Source of the DNA: Streptomyces sp. NRRL S-118 | GTDB lineage: Bacteria > Actinomycetota > Actinomycetes > Streptomycetales > Streptomycetaceae | Assembly (NCBI RefSeq): GCF_000716335.1 | Contig: NZ_KL591021.1 | Span: 57,745-121,744, forward strand | Direction: 5' to 3' | Length of the DNA stretch: 64,000 nt | Shown: positions 31,900 through 40,243 of the stretch, piece after piece | Position numbering within the stretch: position 1 is the first letter of the stretch | Layout: every line of letters starts with the position of its first letter | The notes under the pieces: generated by a model | What the model saw: only the letters and a program-made list of their open reading frames with translations | The model's database searches: none | What the model was told of the DNA's origin: nothing | Made by a program: the position numbers and the translations under genes

Positions 31900-33027
31900 C
31901 TACAGCCACCCGTTGCGCTTCAGGGTGCGGTGGATCGCGAAGCAGATGACCGAGATCCCGACCAGCACCAGCGGGTAGCCGTACTTCCAGCGCAGCTCCG
32001 GCATGTAGTCGAAGTTCATGCCGTACACGCCGCACACCGCCGTCGGTACGGCGATGATCGCCGCCCACGAGGTGATCTTGCGCATGTCCTCGTTCTGCGC
32101 GACCGTCGCCTGCGCCAGGTTCGCCTGGAGGATCGAGTTCAGCAGTTCGTCGAACCCGACGACCTGCTCCTGCACCCGCGCCAGGTGGTCGGCGACGTCC
32201 CGGAAGTACTTCTGGATGTCCGGGTCCACCAGCCGCATCGGCCGCTCGCTCAGCAGCTGCATCGGGCGCAGCAGCGGCGAGACCGCCCGCTTGAACTCCA
32301 GCACCTCGCGCTTGAGCTGGTAGATCCGCCCGGTGTCGGTGCCCCGCGTGGAGCCCTTCGTCGGCGGCGAGAAGACGTCGATCTCGATCTGGTCGATGTC
32401 GATCTCCACGGCGTCGGCCACCGCGATGTAGCCGTCCACCACGTGGTCGGCGATGGCGTGCAGCACGGCCGACGGCCCCTTCTCCAGGAGCTCCGGCTCG
32501 CCCTCCATGCGGTGCCGCAGGTTGCGCAGGGACCCCTGGCCGCCGTGCCGGACGGTGATCACGAAGTCCCGTCCGGTGAAGCACATCACCTCACCGGTCT
32601 CGACGACCTCGCTGGTCGCGGTGAGCTCGGCGTGGTCCACGTAGTGGATCGTCTTGAAGACGGTGAACAGGGTGTCGTCGTACCGCTCCAGCTTCGGCCG
32701 CTGGTGGGCGTGGACGGCGTCCTCCACGGCGAGCGGGTGCAGCCCGAACTCGGCGGCGATGCCCGCGAATTCGGCCTCCGTCGGCTCGTGCAGCCCGATC
32801 CACGCGAAGCCACCGCCCTCGCGGACCTGCTGCATGGCCTCACGCGGCGTCAGGCACGCCTCGTCCTTCAGGCGGCGGCCGTCGCGGTAGACGGCGCAGT
32901 CGACGACGGCGCTCGACGCCGAGGGGTCGCGGGTCGCGTCGTAGGAGTTGTACGCGTTGTACGGGGCGCCGGTGCGCTTGCGCAGGGAGGGGCGTACTGC
33001 TGCGCGCAGGTCACGGATCATCGACAT
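31900..33027 (-). CDS. corA: CorA family magnesium/cobalt transporter
   Basis: The protein has 375 residues from the ATG at 33027 with a GAAGGAG ribosome site (108 bases downstream of the longest possible start). The large N-terminal cytoplasmic domain includes EDAVHAHQRPKLERYDDTLF, a hallmark of the family. The C-terminus has the two transmembrane helices with the YGMNFDYMPEL (GMN) pore motif between them and a basic end. It is a pentameric Mg2+ channel of the inner membrane. It corresponds to Rv1239c at the end of the conserved block. The MgtE-like sensor gene lies nearby, so the area is rich in Mg2+ functions. Confidence 0.95.
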   Translation of the reverse strand: MSMIRDLRAAVRPSLRKRTGAPYNAYNSYDATRDPSASSAVVDCAVYRDGRRLKDEACLTPREAMQQVREGGGFAWIGLHEPTEAEFAGIAAEFGLHPLAVEDAVHAHQRPKLERYDDTLFTVFKTIHYVDHAELTATSEVVETGEVMCFTGRDFVITVRHGGQGSLRNLRHRMEGEPELLEKGPSAVLHAIADHVVDGYIAVADAVEIDIDQIEIDVFSPPTKGSTRGTDTGRIYQLKREVLEFKRAVSPLLRPMQLLSERPMRLVDPDIQKYFRDVADHLARVQEQVVGFDELLNSILQANLAQATVAQNEDMRKITSWAAIIAVPTAVCGVYGMNFDYMPELRWKYGYPLVLVGISVICFAIHRTLKRNGWL

Positions 33028-33503
33028 GGCTGGCTCCTTCACGGAGAGGCCGTCGGCGAGGCGCGGAGATGCCGGCGCAGCCCGGAATGGGGACGTAACG
33101 GGCACACTCCCAGGCGGAGCTCCGGGGGAGCGCACGTCCGCAAAGCGGGCGGCACCGCGGATGGCTCGCGGTGACGGCGTTCGCTACAGACAGGCAAAAA
33201 CGGGTGCTCTTCCGTCGTGTGCGTCGCCATGTGCGCGAGCGGCGGGCGTGCCTCAGCTCACAGAGAAAGGCCGCGGACGGGAGAACGGTTGGTACTGCAC
33301 GATCGACTTCGATCCACCGCAGCCCCACCTCCTCCGGCCGGTCCCCCGTGGGGGATGACGTGTCGTCGGGACTGGAACGTGTCCCCCAGCTGCTGCTGGG
33401 ACGCGCCCTCAGGCACGCATTCCCGACCAGCGGCCAAGACTATCAGCCGACTGAGGGTCAATCCCTTTCTTTGCCCATTCCATACGCGCTTTATGCTCGC
33501 TGG
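33028..33503. other. 476-base intergenic region without a gene
   Basis: This region separates divergent corA and the SUFU-domain gene. It holds the corA ribosome site, a short TCCCCC/GGGGGA hairpin at 33342-33355 and the leaderless promoter at its right end. I see no conserved coding frame with a plausible start and ribosome site. Confidence 0.6.
33470..33497 (+). promoter_or_regulatory. Promoter for the leaderless SUFU-domain gene
   Basis: TTGCCC at 33470-33475 and TATGCT at 33492-33497 are 16 bp apart, and the -10 box ends 6 nt before the ATG at 33504. No Shine-Dalgarno sequence is present. This is the best-formed leaderless promoter in the window because both hexamers are visible. Confidence 0.65.
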
Positions 33504-34088
33504 ATGGAAGAAGTTCTTGCACTGGTCGAGGCCCGGCTGCGCACGGCCCTGGGCGAGCCGGACGCGCGTGCCGCGGTGACCTTCCTCGGCACGGATCGCA
33601 TCGAAGTGCTCCGCTTCACCGAGGCCGATGTGGTGCGGTACGCCACGCTCGGCATGTCGGCCCAGCCGATGGCCGACCCCACGGCGGCGCTCGCCGACCC
33701 GGTCAAGGGTCCGCGCGCGGAGCTCGTCCTGACGGTGCGGGCGGGTCTCGCCGACACCGACAAGGTGCTGCGCCCGCTCGCCGTCCTCGCCGCCTCGCCG
33801 CAGGTGGAGGGCGTGGTGGTGGCGCCGGGCGCGTCCCTGGACCTGGGGGAACCGCTGTGGCCGGGCGCGCCGTTCAGCTCCGTGCTCGTCGCGGAGTCCG
33901 GGGGGCTCGTCGAGGACCTGGAGCTGGACGCGCCGAGGGATCCGGTGCGGTTCCTGCCGCTGCTGCCGATGACGCCCAACGAGGCCGCGTGGAAGCGGGT
34001 TCACGGCGCGCAGGCGCTCCAGGAGCGGTGGCTGAACGCCGGCACGGACCTGCGCGATCCGCTGCGCAGGTCCGTAACCCTCGACTGA
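33504..34088 (+). CDS. Suppressor-of-fused (SUFU) domain protein
   Basis: The protein has 194 residues and is soluble. It resembles the SUFU domain, known in animals as a Hedgehog-pathway adaptor and widespread in bacteria: FLGTDRIEVLRF near the N-terminus, ELVLTVRAGLADTDKVLRPLAVLAASP, then GEPLWPGAPFSSVLV and LLPMTPNEAAWKRVHGAQAL. In bacteria these proteins are often immunity proteins for toxins, but no toxin gene is adjacent here. The ATG at 33504 is set by the leaderless promoter. The function in Streptomyces is unknown. Confidence 0.88.
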   Translation: MEEVLALVEARLRTALGEPDARAAVTFLGTDRIEVLRFTEADVVRYATLGMSAQPMADPTAALADPVKGPRAELVLTVRAGLADTDKVLRPLAVLAASPQVEGVVVAPGASLDLGEPLWPGAPFSSVLVAESGGLVEDLELDAPRDPVRFLPLLPMTPNEAAWKRVHGAQALQERWLNAGTDLRDPLRRSVTLD

Positions 34089-34125
34089 GGAACGCCGCTT
34101 GGTGCCGGCTTCCCCCGCGGTCCGG

Positions 34126-35343
34126 TCAGCCGGCCGCGGGCGCCGGCTGCGGCAGCAGCTGCTCCTGCGCCTCCCGGGTGAGCGAGCGCCGCCGGACGAG
34201 GACGATGGCCGCGCCGGTGAGGGCCGCGAGACCCGCCACCGCGAACGGCATGCGCACGTCGCTCCACTCCTCGATCCTCGGCGCGAGCCAGGGCGCCGCG
34301 GCGGCCGCGAACCAGCGCACGAATTTGTAGCCGGCGCCGGCGACCGGGCGCGGCGCGTCCGACACGTCGAGGGCCAGCTCGGTGAAGACGGTGTTGTTCA
34401 TGCCGATGAAGGCGCCGGACAGGATCGTGCAGACGATCGCCGTGGTGCGGTCCCCGTACCCGAGGACGACGACGTCGGCGGCGAGCAGCACCAGGGAGGT
34501 CCCGAGCACCTTCAGCGACCCGAACCGCTCCTGCAGCCGCGGTGCGACCGGCACGGAGAACAGGGCGAGCAGCACGCCCCAGGCGAAGAAGACCGCCCCG
34601 GACCGGTACGGCGTCATGTCGAGCACGAACGGCGTGAAGGCCAGGACCGTGAAGAAGGCGTAGTTGTAGAAGAACGCGGAGGCGGCGGCCGAGGCCAGCC
34701 CGCCGTGGCCGAGCGCCTTCAGCGGATCGAGCAGCGACGTCCGGCGGGCGGGCCGGGGCTGCTCCTCCAGGAACGCGGCGATGCAGAGGAAACCGACGGC
34801 CATCAGCGCGGCCGTGCCGAAGAAGGGGTAGCGCCAGCCGGCGTCCCCGAGCGCGGCTCCCAGCAGCGGTCCGCAGGCCATGCCGAGGCCGAGCGCCGAC
34901 TCGTACAACAGGATCGCCGCCGCGCTCCCGCCGGCCGCCGCACCGACGATCACGGCCAGCGAGGTGGAGACGAACAGGGCGTTGCCGAGCCCCCAGCCGG
35001 CCCGGAAGCCGACCAGTTCGCCGACCGAGCCGGACGTCCCGGACAGCGCGGCGAAGACGATCACGAGCGTGAGTCCGGCCAGGAGCGTGCGGCGGCCGCC
35101 GATGCGGCTGGAGACGAATCCCGTGAGCGGCATCGCGACGGCGGTGATCAGGAAGTACGAGGTGAACAGCAGCGAGACCTGGCTCGGCGTGGCATCGAGG
35201 CCCTGTGCGATCGACGGCAGGATCGGGTCGACGAGTCCGATGCCCATGAAGGCGACGACGGACGCGCCGGCGGTGGCCCAGACGGCCCCGGGCTGGCGCA
35301 GGATGCCGTGCGCCCCTTCGTCGAAGGGGTCCTCCGACCGCAT
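34126..35343 (-). CDS. MFS transporter (drug-exporter type)
   Basis: The protein has 405 residues with about 12 transmembrane helices. The ATG at 35343 has a GAGGGG site; another ATG at 35379 lacks one. The loop 2-3 signature GFVSSRIGGRRTLLAG matches the MFS GxxxDxxGRR motif, and WATAGASVVAFMGIGLVDPILP marks helix 1 of DHA1-type exporters. It is likely a proton-driven efflux pump for small molecules. Upstream is an AT-rich island with the imperfect palindrome TTAGACAAACTAA (35394-35406), a plausible repressor site, though no TetR/MarR gene is adjacent. Confidence 0.92.
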   Translation of the reverse strand: MRSEDPFDEGAHGILRQPGAVWATAGASVVAFMGIGLVDPILPSIAQGLDATPSQVSLLFTSYFLITAVAMPLTGFVSSRIGGRRTLLAGLTLVIVFAALSGTSGSVGELVGFRAGWGLGNALFVSTSLAVIVGAAAGGSAAAILLYESALGLGMACGPLLGAALGDAGWRYPFFGTAALMAVGFLCIAAFLEEQPRPARRTSLLDPLKALGHGGLASAAASAFFYNYAFFTVLAFTPFVLDMTPYRSGAVFFAWGVLLALFSVPVAPRLQERFGSLKVLGTSLVLLAADVVVLGYGDRTTAIVCTILSGAFIGMNNTVFTELALDVSDAPRPVAGAGYKFVRWFAAAAAPWLAPRIEEWSDVRMPFAVAGLAALTGAAIVLVRRRSLTREAQEQLLPQPAPAAG

Positions 35344-35393
35344 GGATGGTGTCCCCTCACTCCGCCGGATGGGTGCCATGTACACACAATAAT

Positions 35394-35406
35394 TTAGACA
35401 AACTAA
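35394..35406. promoter_or_regulatory. Operator-like palindrome upstream of the MFS gene
   Basis: TTAGACAAACTAA has TTAG/CTAA arms in an unusually AT-rich stretch (35386-35412) 50-60 bases before the MFS start. It could bind a TetR- or MarR-type repressor. Confidence 0.4.
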
Positions 35407-35493
35407 TGGATGCAAATCACATCTACTTCGGGGCGGATGGCGGCACACCGGAAGGGTGATCGTCCTTGACGCGGCGCCGGAGGGGTAGGACCG

Positions 35494-36141
35494 TTGAACG
35501 CTATGAGGGGCGAACCCAGTTGCCCGAGGTGTGGAGGCCGGGTCCGGGCGCCCGGTCTCTTCTCCGACTCCTGGCAGTGCGCCGTGCACGGTCCCGTGCA
35601 GCCGCTGCAGCCCGTGCTCCCGCCCAGTGTGGAGGCGCTCGGCGTGGTCACGCGCCGCGCCCAGGTCCCCGTCTGGATGCCGTGGCCGCTCCCGCTCGAC
35701 TGGCTCTTCACCGGTGTCACGTACGCGGGCGACGACCGCAGCGGCGGCCGTGCCACCGTCGTCGCCTGCTCCGGACCGGCCCCGCTCGGCGGCACCGGCG
35801 AGCTGCTGCTCGTCGCCGAGGAGCTCGGCGTCGGCCTCGGGGCGCGGTACGCCGGCATCGACGGGCCCGACCCGGGGCCGCACATCTGCGGCGACAAGCC
35901 CCCGCAGGCCAAGGTTCTCGCGGCCGGCCGCCCCACCCCCCTCTGGCACGTCACCGACGCGCCCGACGACCGCGCCGTCTTCGCGGGGGAGGCGCGCGGG
36001 CTGTGGCTGTGGGCGATCGTCTGGCCGGAGCGGTCCGGAATGCTGCTGTACGACGAGCTCGTCCTGACGGACGTCCGCGAGGCGGGCGCCGAGGTCGAGC
36101 TCCTGCCCTGCGGCGCGCTCACGCCCCGCCTCCTGACCTGA
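35494..36141 (+). CDS. DUF6758-like protein with N-terminal zinc ribbon
   Basis: The protein has 215 residues. The TTG at 35494 lies 8 nt after a GGAGGGG ribosome site and is preferred over the ATG at 35503. The N-terminus has a zinc-ribbon pattern (CPRCGG, then WQCAVHG with Cys/His ligands). The rest is soluble with DWLFTGVTYAGDDRSGGRAT, GELLLVAEELGVGLGARYAG and HICGDKPPQAKV. Similar proteins are found across Streptomyces, with no known function. It is upstream of the PHP-domain gene (159-base gap) and may be co-transcribed. Confidence 0.8.
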   Translation: MNAMRGEPSCPRCGGRVRAPGLFSDSWQCAVHGPVQPLQPVLPPSVEALGVVTRRAQVPVWMPWPLPLDWLFTGVTYAGDDRSGGRATVVACSGPAPLGGTGELLLVAEELGVGLGARYAGIDGPDPGPHICGDKPPQAKVLAAGRPTPLWHVTDAPDDRAVFAGEARGLWLWAIVWPERSGMLLYDELVLTDVREAGAEVELLPCGALTPRLLT

Positions 36142-36300
36142 GGCGGGGGAGCGTCCGGGCCGCGCGGCCCCGGCGTGCCGGCGCGCGGCCGGGGGCCGGG
36201 GAGCCCCGTGCCGGGCCGCCCCGGCGCGGCGGGCCGGTGGCCGGCAGGCGGTTATCCTGGAGCGTCCCCTGTCCGCACCCGAGCCCCGGAGTCACGCGTC

Positions 36301-37170
36301 GTGCGCATCGACCTGCACACCCACTCCACGGCTTCGGACGGTACGGACACCCCGGCCGAGCTCATGCGCTCCGCCGCCGCGGCCGGCCTGGACGTCGTCG
36401 CGCTGACGGACCACGACACCACCCGCGGCCACGCCGAAGCGGCCGCCGCGCTCGCGGGCCTCGACCGGGAACTCACCCTCGTCACCGGCGCCGAGCTCTC
36501 CTGCCGTGTCGACGGCATCGGCGTCCACATGCTCGCGTACCTCTTCGACCCGGACGAGCCCGAACTGGCCCGCGAGCGGGAGCTCGTGCGCGACGACCGG
36601 GTGCCGCGCGCCCGGGCGATGGTGGGCAAGCTCCGGGAGCTGGGCGTGCCCGTCACCTGGGAGCGCGTCGCGGCCATCGCCGGGGACGGCTCCGTCGGGC
36701 GCCCGCACATAGCCGAGGCGCTCGTCGAGCTCGGCGTGGTGGCGAGCGTGTCCGACGCCTTCACGCCCGAGTGGCTCGCCGACGGCGGCCGGGCGTACGT
36801 CGAGAAGCACGAACTGGACCCGTACACCGCGATCCGTCTCGTCAAGGCGGCCGGCGGTGTCACCGTCTTCGCGCACCCGCTCGCCGTCAAGCGCGGGCGC
36901 ACCGTGCCCGAGGACGTCCTGGCCGGCCTCGCCGCGCACGGCCTCGACGGCATCGAGGTCGACCACATGGACCACGACGAGTCCGCACGCGCACGGCTGC
37001 GCGGCCTCGCCGCCGACCTCGGTCTGCTGACCACCGGATCCAGCGACTACCACGGCAGCCGCAAGACCTGCCGGCTCGGCGAGTACACGACCGACCCGGA
37101 GATCTACGGAGAGATCACGCGCCGCGCCACCGGCGCGTTCCCGGTGCCGGGCACGGGCGGACGCCCGTAA
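36301..37170 (+). CDS. PHP-domain phosphoesterase
   Basis: The protein has 289 residues from the GTG at 36301. The PHP metal-binding motifs are complete: DLHTHSTASDG, LTDHDTTRGH, GAELSCRV, VFAHPLAVKRG, IEVDHMDHDESA and GSSDYHGSRK. Members of this size (YciV/TrpH type) hydrolyse 3',5'-bisphosphorylated nucleotides or short RNA 5' ends. It is cytoplasmic. Upstream, TATCCT at about 36253 could be a -10 box with a leader of about 40 nt. The substrate is inferred from family only. Confidence 0.9.
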   Translation: MRIDLHTHSTASDGTDTPAELMRSAAAAGLDVVALTDHDTTRGHAEAAAALAGLDRELTLVTGAELSCRVDGIGVHMLAYLFDPDEPELARERELVRDDRVPRARAMVGKLRELGVPVTWERVAAIAGDGSVGRPHIAEALVELGVVASVSDAFTPEWLADGGRAYVEKHELDPYTAIRLVKAAGGVTVFAHPLAVKRGRTVPEDVLAGLAAHGLDGIEVDHMDHDESARARLRGLAADLGLLTTGSSDYHGSRKTCRLGEYTTDPEIYGEITRRATGAFPVPGTGGRP

Positions 37171-37277
37171 CGCAGGCAGCGCCGCCGCGGTGCCGTCCGC
37201 GGCTCCCCGCGGTCCGCCCTGCGCTCTCTCCTCCCTCCCCCTTTTCTGTACGACCCTCTTCCCGCAAGGCCCACACT

Positions 37278-37883
37278 GTGTTCGACGTTGCCGTCTTCGG
37301 CTCCCTCTTCCTCACCCTTTTTGTCATCATGGATCCCCCCGGGATCACGCCGATCTTCCTCGCCCTGACCTCCGGCCGCCCCGCCAAGACGCAGCGCCGG
37401 ATGGCCTGGCAGGCGGTCGCCGTCGCCTTCGGTGTGATCACCGTCTTCGGCATCCTGGGCCAGCAGATCCTGGACTACCTGCACGTCTCCGTTCCCGCCC
37501 TGATGATCGCGGGTGGTCTGCTCCTGCTGCTCATCGCGCTCGACCTGCTCACCGGCAAGACGGACGAGCCCCAGCAGACCAAGGACGTCAACGTCGCCCT
37601 CGTACCGCTCGGCATGCCGCTGCTCGCCGGGCCGGGCGCGATCGTGTCCGTCATCCTGGCGGTGCAGCACGCGGACAGCGCCGGGGAGCAGGTGTCGGTG
37701 TGGTGCGCGATCGTCGCCATGCACGTGGTGCTGTGGCTGACCATGCGCTACTCGCTGGTCATCATCCGCGTGATCAAGGACGGCGGGGTGGTGCTGGTGA
37801 CGCGGCTCGCCGGGATGATGCTGTCGGCGATCGCCGTGCAGCAGATCATCAACGGCGTCACGCAGACGATCCAGGCCGCCTGA
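37278..37883 (+). CDS. MarC family (UPF0056) membrane protein
   Basis: The protein has 201 residues from the GTG at 37278. About six transmembrane helices are visible. The family motif is FVIMDPPGITPIFLALT near residues 16-32, with the second half VALVPLGMPLLAGPGAIVSVIL. MarC proteins were once linked to multiple antibiotic resistance, but the transport substrate is unknown. It is followed by a 17-bp perfect terminator hairpin, so it is the last gene of its unit with the PHP gene 107 bases upstream. Confidence 0.92.
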   Translation: MFDVAVFGSLFLTLFVIMDPPGITPIFLALTSGRPAKTQRRMAWQAVAVAFGVITVFGILGQQILDYLHVSVPALMIAGGLLLLLIALDLLTGKTDEPQQTKDVNVALVPLGMPLLAGPGAIVSVILAVQHADSAGEQVSVWCAIVAMHVVLWLTMRYSLVIIRVIKDGGVVLVTRLAGMMLSAIAVQQIINGVTQTIQAA

Positions 37884-37924
37884 CCCGCCTCGTGCCCACG
37901 TCGTCGCGGTGGTCCCGCGCACGG

Positions 37925-37964
37925 CCGCGCCCCCGCACGGACGTGTTTCCGTGCGGGGGCGCGG
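37925..37964. terminator. Perfect 17-bp hairpin terminator
   Basis: CCGCGCCCCCGCACGGA at 37925-37941 is fully complementary to 37948-37964 with a six-base loop (CGTGTT). It lies between marC (+) and the small convergent gene ending at 37991. Confidence 0.85.
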
Positions 37965-37990
37965 TCGGTGTGCGGGTCACGCCCAGGCGC

Positions 37991-38143
37991 TCACGACGCC
38001 GTCGTGCCGGCCGGGCGGATGTAGATGCGCTGCCCGATCGCGGCAGCCTGCTGAACCATCCGGGTGACGGAGGCGGCATCCACGACGGTGCTGTCCACGG
38101 CGTTGCCGTCGACATCGTCGAGTCGCATGATCTCAAAGCGCAC
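37991..38143 (-). CDS. Small conserved 50-residue protein, unknown
   Basis: The product is 50 residues from the GTG at 38143, which has a GAAGGGAG ribosome site 6 nt away; a longer in-frame start at 38200 has none. The sequence is RFEIMRLDDVDGNAVDSTVV followed by an amphipathic helix (AASVTRMVQQAAAIGQRIYI) and a short tail. It is soluble, with no Cys. It looks like the small conserved regulators found near NYN or RNA-related genes, but I cannot name a family. It is divergent from the NYN-domain gene across an AT-rich region. Confidence 0.7.
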   Translation of the reverse strand: MRFEIMRLDDVDGNAVDSTVVDAASVTRMVQQAAAIGQRIYIRPAGTTAS

Positions 38144-38190
38144 GGGCTTCTCCCTTCGTCGTCCTGCATACGGGTACAACGATCTGCGGA

Positions 38191-38223
38191 CCTTAAACAT
38201 TCCCTACGCTAAGGAAAATTTTC
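38191..38223. promoter_or_regulatory. AT-rich divergent control region with two palindromes
   Basis: CCTTA at 38191 and TAAGG at 38210 form an interrupted palindrome, and GAAAATTTTC at 38214-38223 is a perfect 10-bp palindrome. Such AT-rich symmetry is unusual for this DNA and suggests a shared operator for the genes starting at 38143 (-) and 38276 (+). Confidence 0.45.
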
Positions 38224-38275
38224 GAGTGCCTAAATACTGGCGGGCCGAGCCCCGCCGTCGGACAATGAAGCCGGT

Positions 38276-39202
38276 ATGAACGCCCCCATGAACGCCGGTG
38301 TGAACGACCCGGAGACGCTGAGCGAACTCGGCACCCGCCTGGAGCGCACCAATGAGCTCCTGCAGCGCATGCTGGCCGAGGTGGCGAAGACTCCCTCGAC
38401 CCATGCCATCTTCGTCGACGCCGGTTACGTCTATGCTGCGGCCGGGTTGCTGGTGGCGGGCACCGAGGACCGGCGCGCCTTCGACCTCGACGCGGAGGGC
38501 CTGATCGAGGCCTTCATCGACAAGGCCCGCACGATCTTCGCCGACAGCCGGCTGCTGCGGGTGTACTGGTACGACGGCGCACGCCGCCGCCTCCACACCC
38601 CCGAACAGCAGGTCATCGCCGAACTGCCCGACGTCAAGGTCCGGCTCGGCAACCTCAACGCCAACAACCAGCAGAAGGGCGTCGACTCCCTCATCCGCTC
38701 CGACCTGGAGTCACTCGCCCGGCACCGGGCGATCAGCGACGCGGCGCTGGTCGGCGGCGACGAGGACCTTGTCTCGGCGGTGGAGGCGGCGCAGGGGTAC
38801 GGGGCGCGCGTCCACCTGTGGGGCATCGAGGCGGCGGACGGCCGCAACCAGGCGGAGCCGCTGCTCTGGGAGGTCGACAGCCGGCGCGTCTTCGACCTCG
38901 ACTTCTGCCGGCCGTACGTCACCCGGCGACCGGTGACGACGTACGAGAACGAGGGCGAGCCGCCGCCCTCGCGCGACGAGGTGCGCCTCCTCGGCGCACG
39001 GATCGCGGCGACGTGGCTGGCGGAGCGGGGGCCGGAGGCGATGGCCGAGCTGCTGCCCGGCCACCCCTACCTCCCCGGCCCGGTGGACCAGGACCTGCTG
39101 ATGGAGGCGGAGCGCCGGCTGAGCCGGTCCCTGCGCGGGCACGCCGTGCTGCGGCGTGCCCTGCGGGACGGGTTCTGGCAGCAGCTTCAGTCGCGCTCCT
39201 GA
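38276..39202 (+). CDS. NYN (PIN-like) domain ribonuclease-type protein
   Basis: The protein has 308 residues; ATG codons at 38276 and 38288 are both possible. The NYN core begins HAIFVDAGYVYAAAG (first Asp) and continues with LLRVYWYDGAR, NNQQKGVDSLIRSDLESLA (second Asp) and DAALVGGDEDLVSAVEAAQ (third acidic cluster), matching the metal-dependent nuclease site. The C-terminal 100 residues are helical and unassigned. These proteins are thought to cleave RNA. It is cytoplasmic. Its 3' end overlaps that of the convergent hydrolase gene by 16 bases, so the two transcripts can pair. Confidence 0.9.
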   Translation: MNAPMNAGVNDPETLSELGTRLERTNELLQRMLAEVAKTPSTHAIFVDAGYVYAAAGLLVAGTEDRRAFDLDAEGLIEAFIDKARTIFADSRLLRVYWYDGARRRLHTPEQQVIAELPDVKVRLGNLNANNQQKGVDSLIRSDLESLARHRAISDAALVGGDEDLVSAVEAAQGYGARVHLWGIEAADGRNQAEPLLWEVDSRRVFDLDFCRPYVTRRPVTTYENEGEPPPSRDEVRLLGARIAATWLAERGPEAMAELLPGHPYLPGPVDQDLLMEAERRLSRSLRGHAVLRRALRDGFWQQLQSRS

Positions 39203-40089
39203 GCCGGCGCGGGCCGTGTCCGCCCCCGCTCGTCCCAGAACGCGGCGACGGCCTGCGCCGTCTCCAGCGGCCGGTCGGTGTTCGGGGAGTGCTCCGCCCC
39301 GCCGATGACGGTGCGGTGCGCGCCGAGCCGTCCGGCCATGGCGTCCAGCAGCGGAACGGGCCAGGTGTCGTCGCGCTCGCCGGACACCACGTGCAGGGGA
39401 AGCCGCGGGCGCACGGCGGCGAGTTCCCCGACCCGGTCCGGTTCCACGGTCAGCTGACGGCCGGTCGCCACGAGCTGGGCGGGGTGGTGGCGCAGCCAGC
39501 GCTGCCGCAGGTCCTCGCGGTTGCTCCGCGGGTCGTCGGCCTCCTCCGGGGGATCGAGCGCCCGCATGGCGTCCCACACCTGCGCCATGTCCATCACCCG
39601 CAGGGCGTCGCTCAGCAGCTTGATCTTCTGCTGCTGGGCGGGGACGACCTCGGCGGGACCCGACGACATGAGGGTGAGCGAGGCGAAGGGCGCGGCGTCG
39701 AGGAGGACGGCGGCGCGCGCGATCTGCCCGCCGAGGGAGTGCCCGAGCAGGTGCACGGGCCTCCCGCCGTCCGCGACGGCCTCCGCCTGAGCGAGCACGT
39801 CCCGCGCCAACTCGCCCTGCGCGTACGTCTCTTCGTCCTCGGAGCCGTCGGTCTCGTACTGTCCCCGGCCGTCGACGGCGACGGTCCGGTACCCGGCGTC
39901 GGCGAGCGGCTGGAGCATCGCGATGAAGTCCTCCTTGCTGCCGGTGTAGCCCGGCAGCAGCAGGGCGGTGCCCTTCACCGCCGCGCCCTCACCGGGGCGG
40001 GCGTCGAGAACGGCGAACGCGCCACGTGCGGTGCCGAGACGGTACGCACGGGCGCAGGGCGGAGGAGTGAAGGTGGGCGGCCGGCTCAT
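39187..40089 (-). CDS. Alpha/beta hydrolase
   Basis: The protein has 300 residues. It has the nucleophile elbow GHSLGG (LLGHSLGGQIA), an oxyanion-side segment LLLPGYTGSKEDF, the acidic residue in HVVSGERDDTW and the His in GGAEHSPNTDRP. It is likely an esterase or lipase of small substrates. It is cytoplasmic with no signal. The start at 40089 is supported by TAGCCT with 6 nt spacing (leaderless). It is convergent and overlapping with the NYN gene, and lies downstream of the DEAD-box gene on the same strand, separated by a terminator. Confidence 0.9.
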   Translation of the reverse strand: MSRPPTFTPPPCARAYRLGTARGAFAVLDARPGEGAAVKGTALLLPGYTGSKEDFIAMLQPLADAGYRTVAVDGRGQYETDGSEDEETYAQGELARDVLAQAEAVADGGRPVHLLGHSLGGQIARAAVLLDAAPFASLTLMSSGPAEVVPAQQQKIKLLSDALRVMDMAQVWDAMRALDPPEEADDPRSNREDLRQRWLRHHPAQLVATGRQLTVEPDRVGELAAVRPRLPLHVVSGERDDTWPVPLLDAMAGRLGAHRTVIGGAEHSPNTDRPLETAQAVAAFWDERGRTRPAPAQERD

Positions 40090-40095
40090 GCCCCG

Positions 40096-40101
40096 AGGCT
40101 A
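40096..40101 (-). promoter_or_regulatory. -10 box for the leaderless alpha/beta hydrolase
   Basis: TAGCCT on the minus strand ends 6 nt before the ATG at 40089; no Shine-Dalgarno sequence is present. Confidence 0.5.
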
Positions 40102-40192
40102 CCGGTGCCACCACGGCCCCTCACCGGGACGCCCCCTCCTGCCCGTTCCGCCGGGCGGCGGCCGTGAGCGTGGCCGGCAGCGGCCGGGAACG

Positions 40193-40234
40193 ACGGCGGC
40201 CCCCGCTCCTCCGGGGAGGAACGGGGGCCGCCGT
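40193..40234 (-). terminator. Hairpin terminator of the DEAD-box helicase gene
   Basis: ACGGCGGCCCCCG at 40193-40205 pairs with CGGGGGCCGCCGT at 40222-40234, and the inner bases can also pair (TCCTC/GAGGA). It lies 10 bases after the helicase stop. Confidence 0.75.
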
Positions 40235-40243
40235 GGCCGGGCG

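Noticed and set aside
33028..33503. Mg2+ riboswitch in the corA leader
   Set aside because: Only small isolated hairpins are seen; nothing matches the M-box or ykoK architecture.
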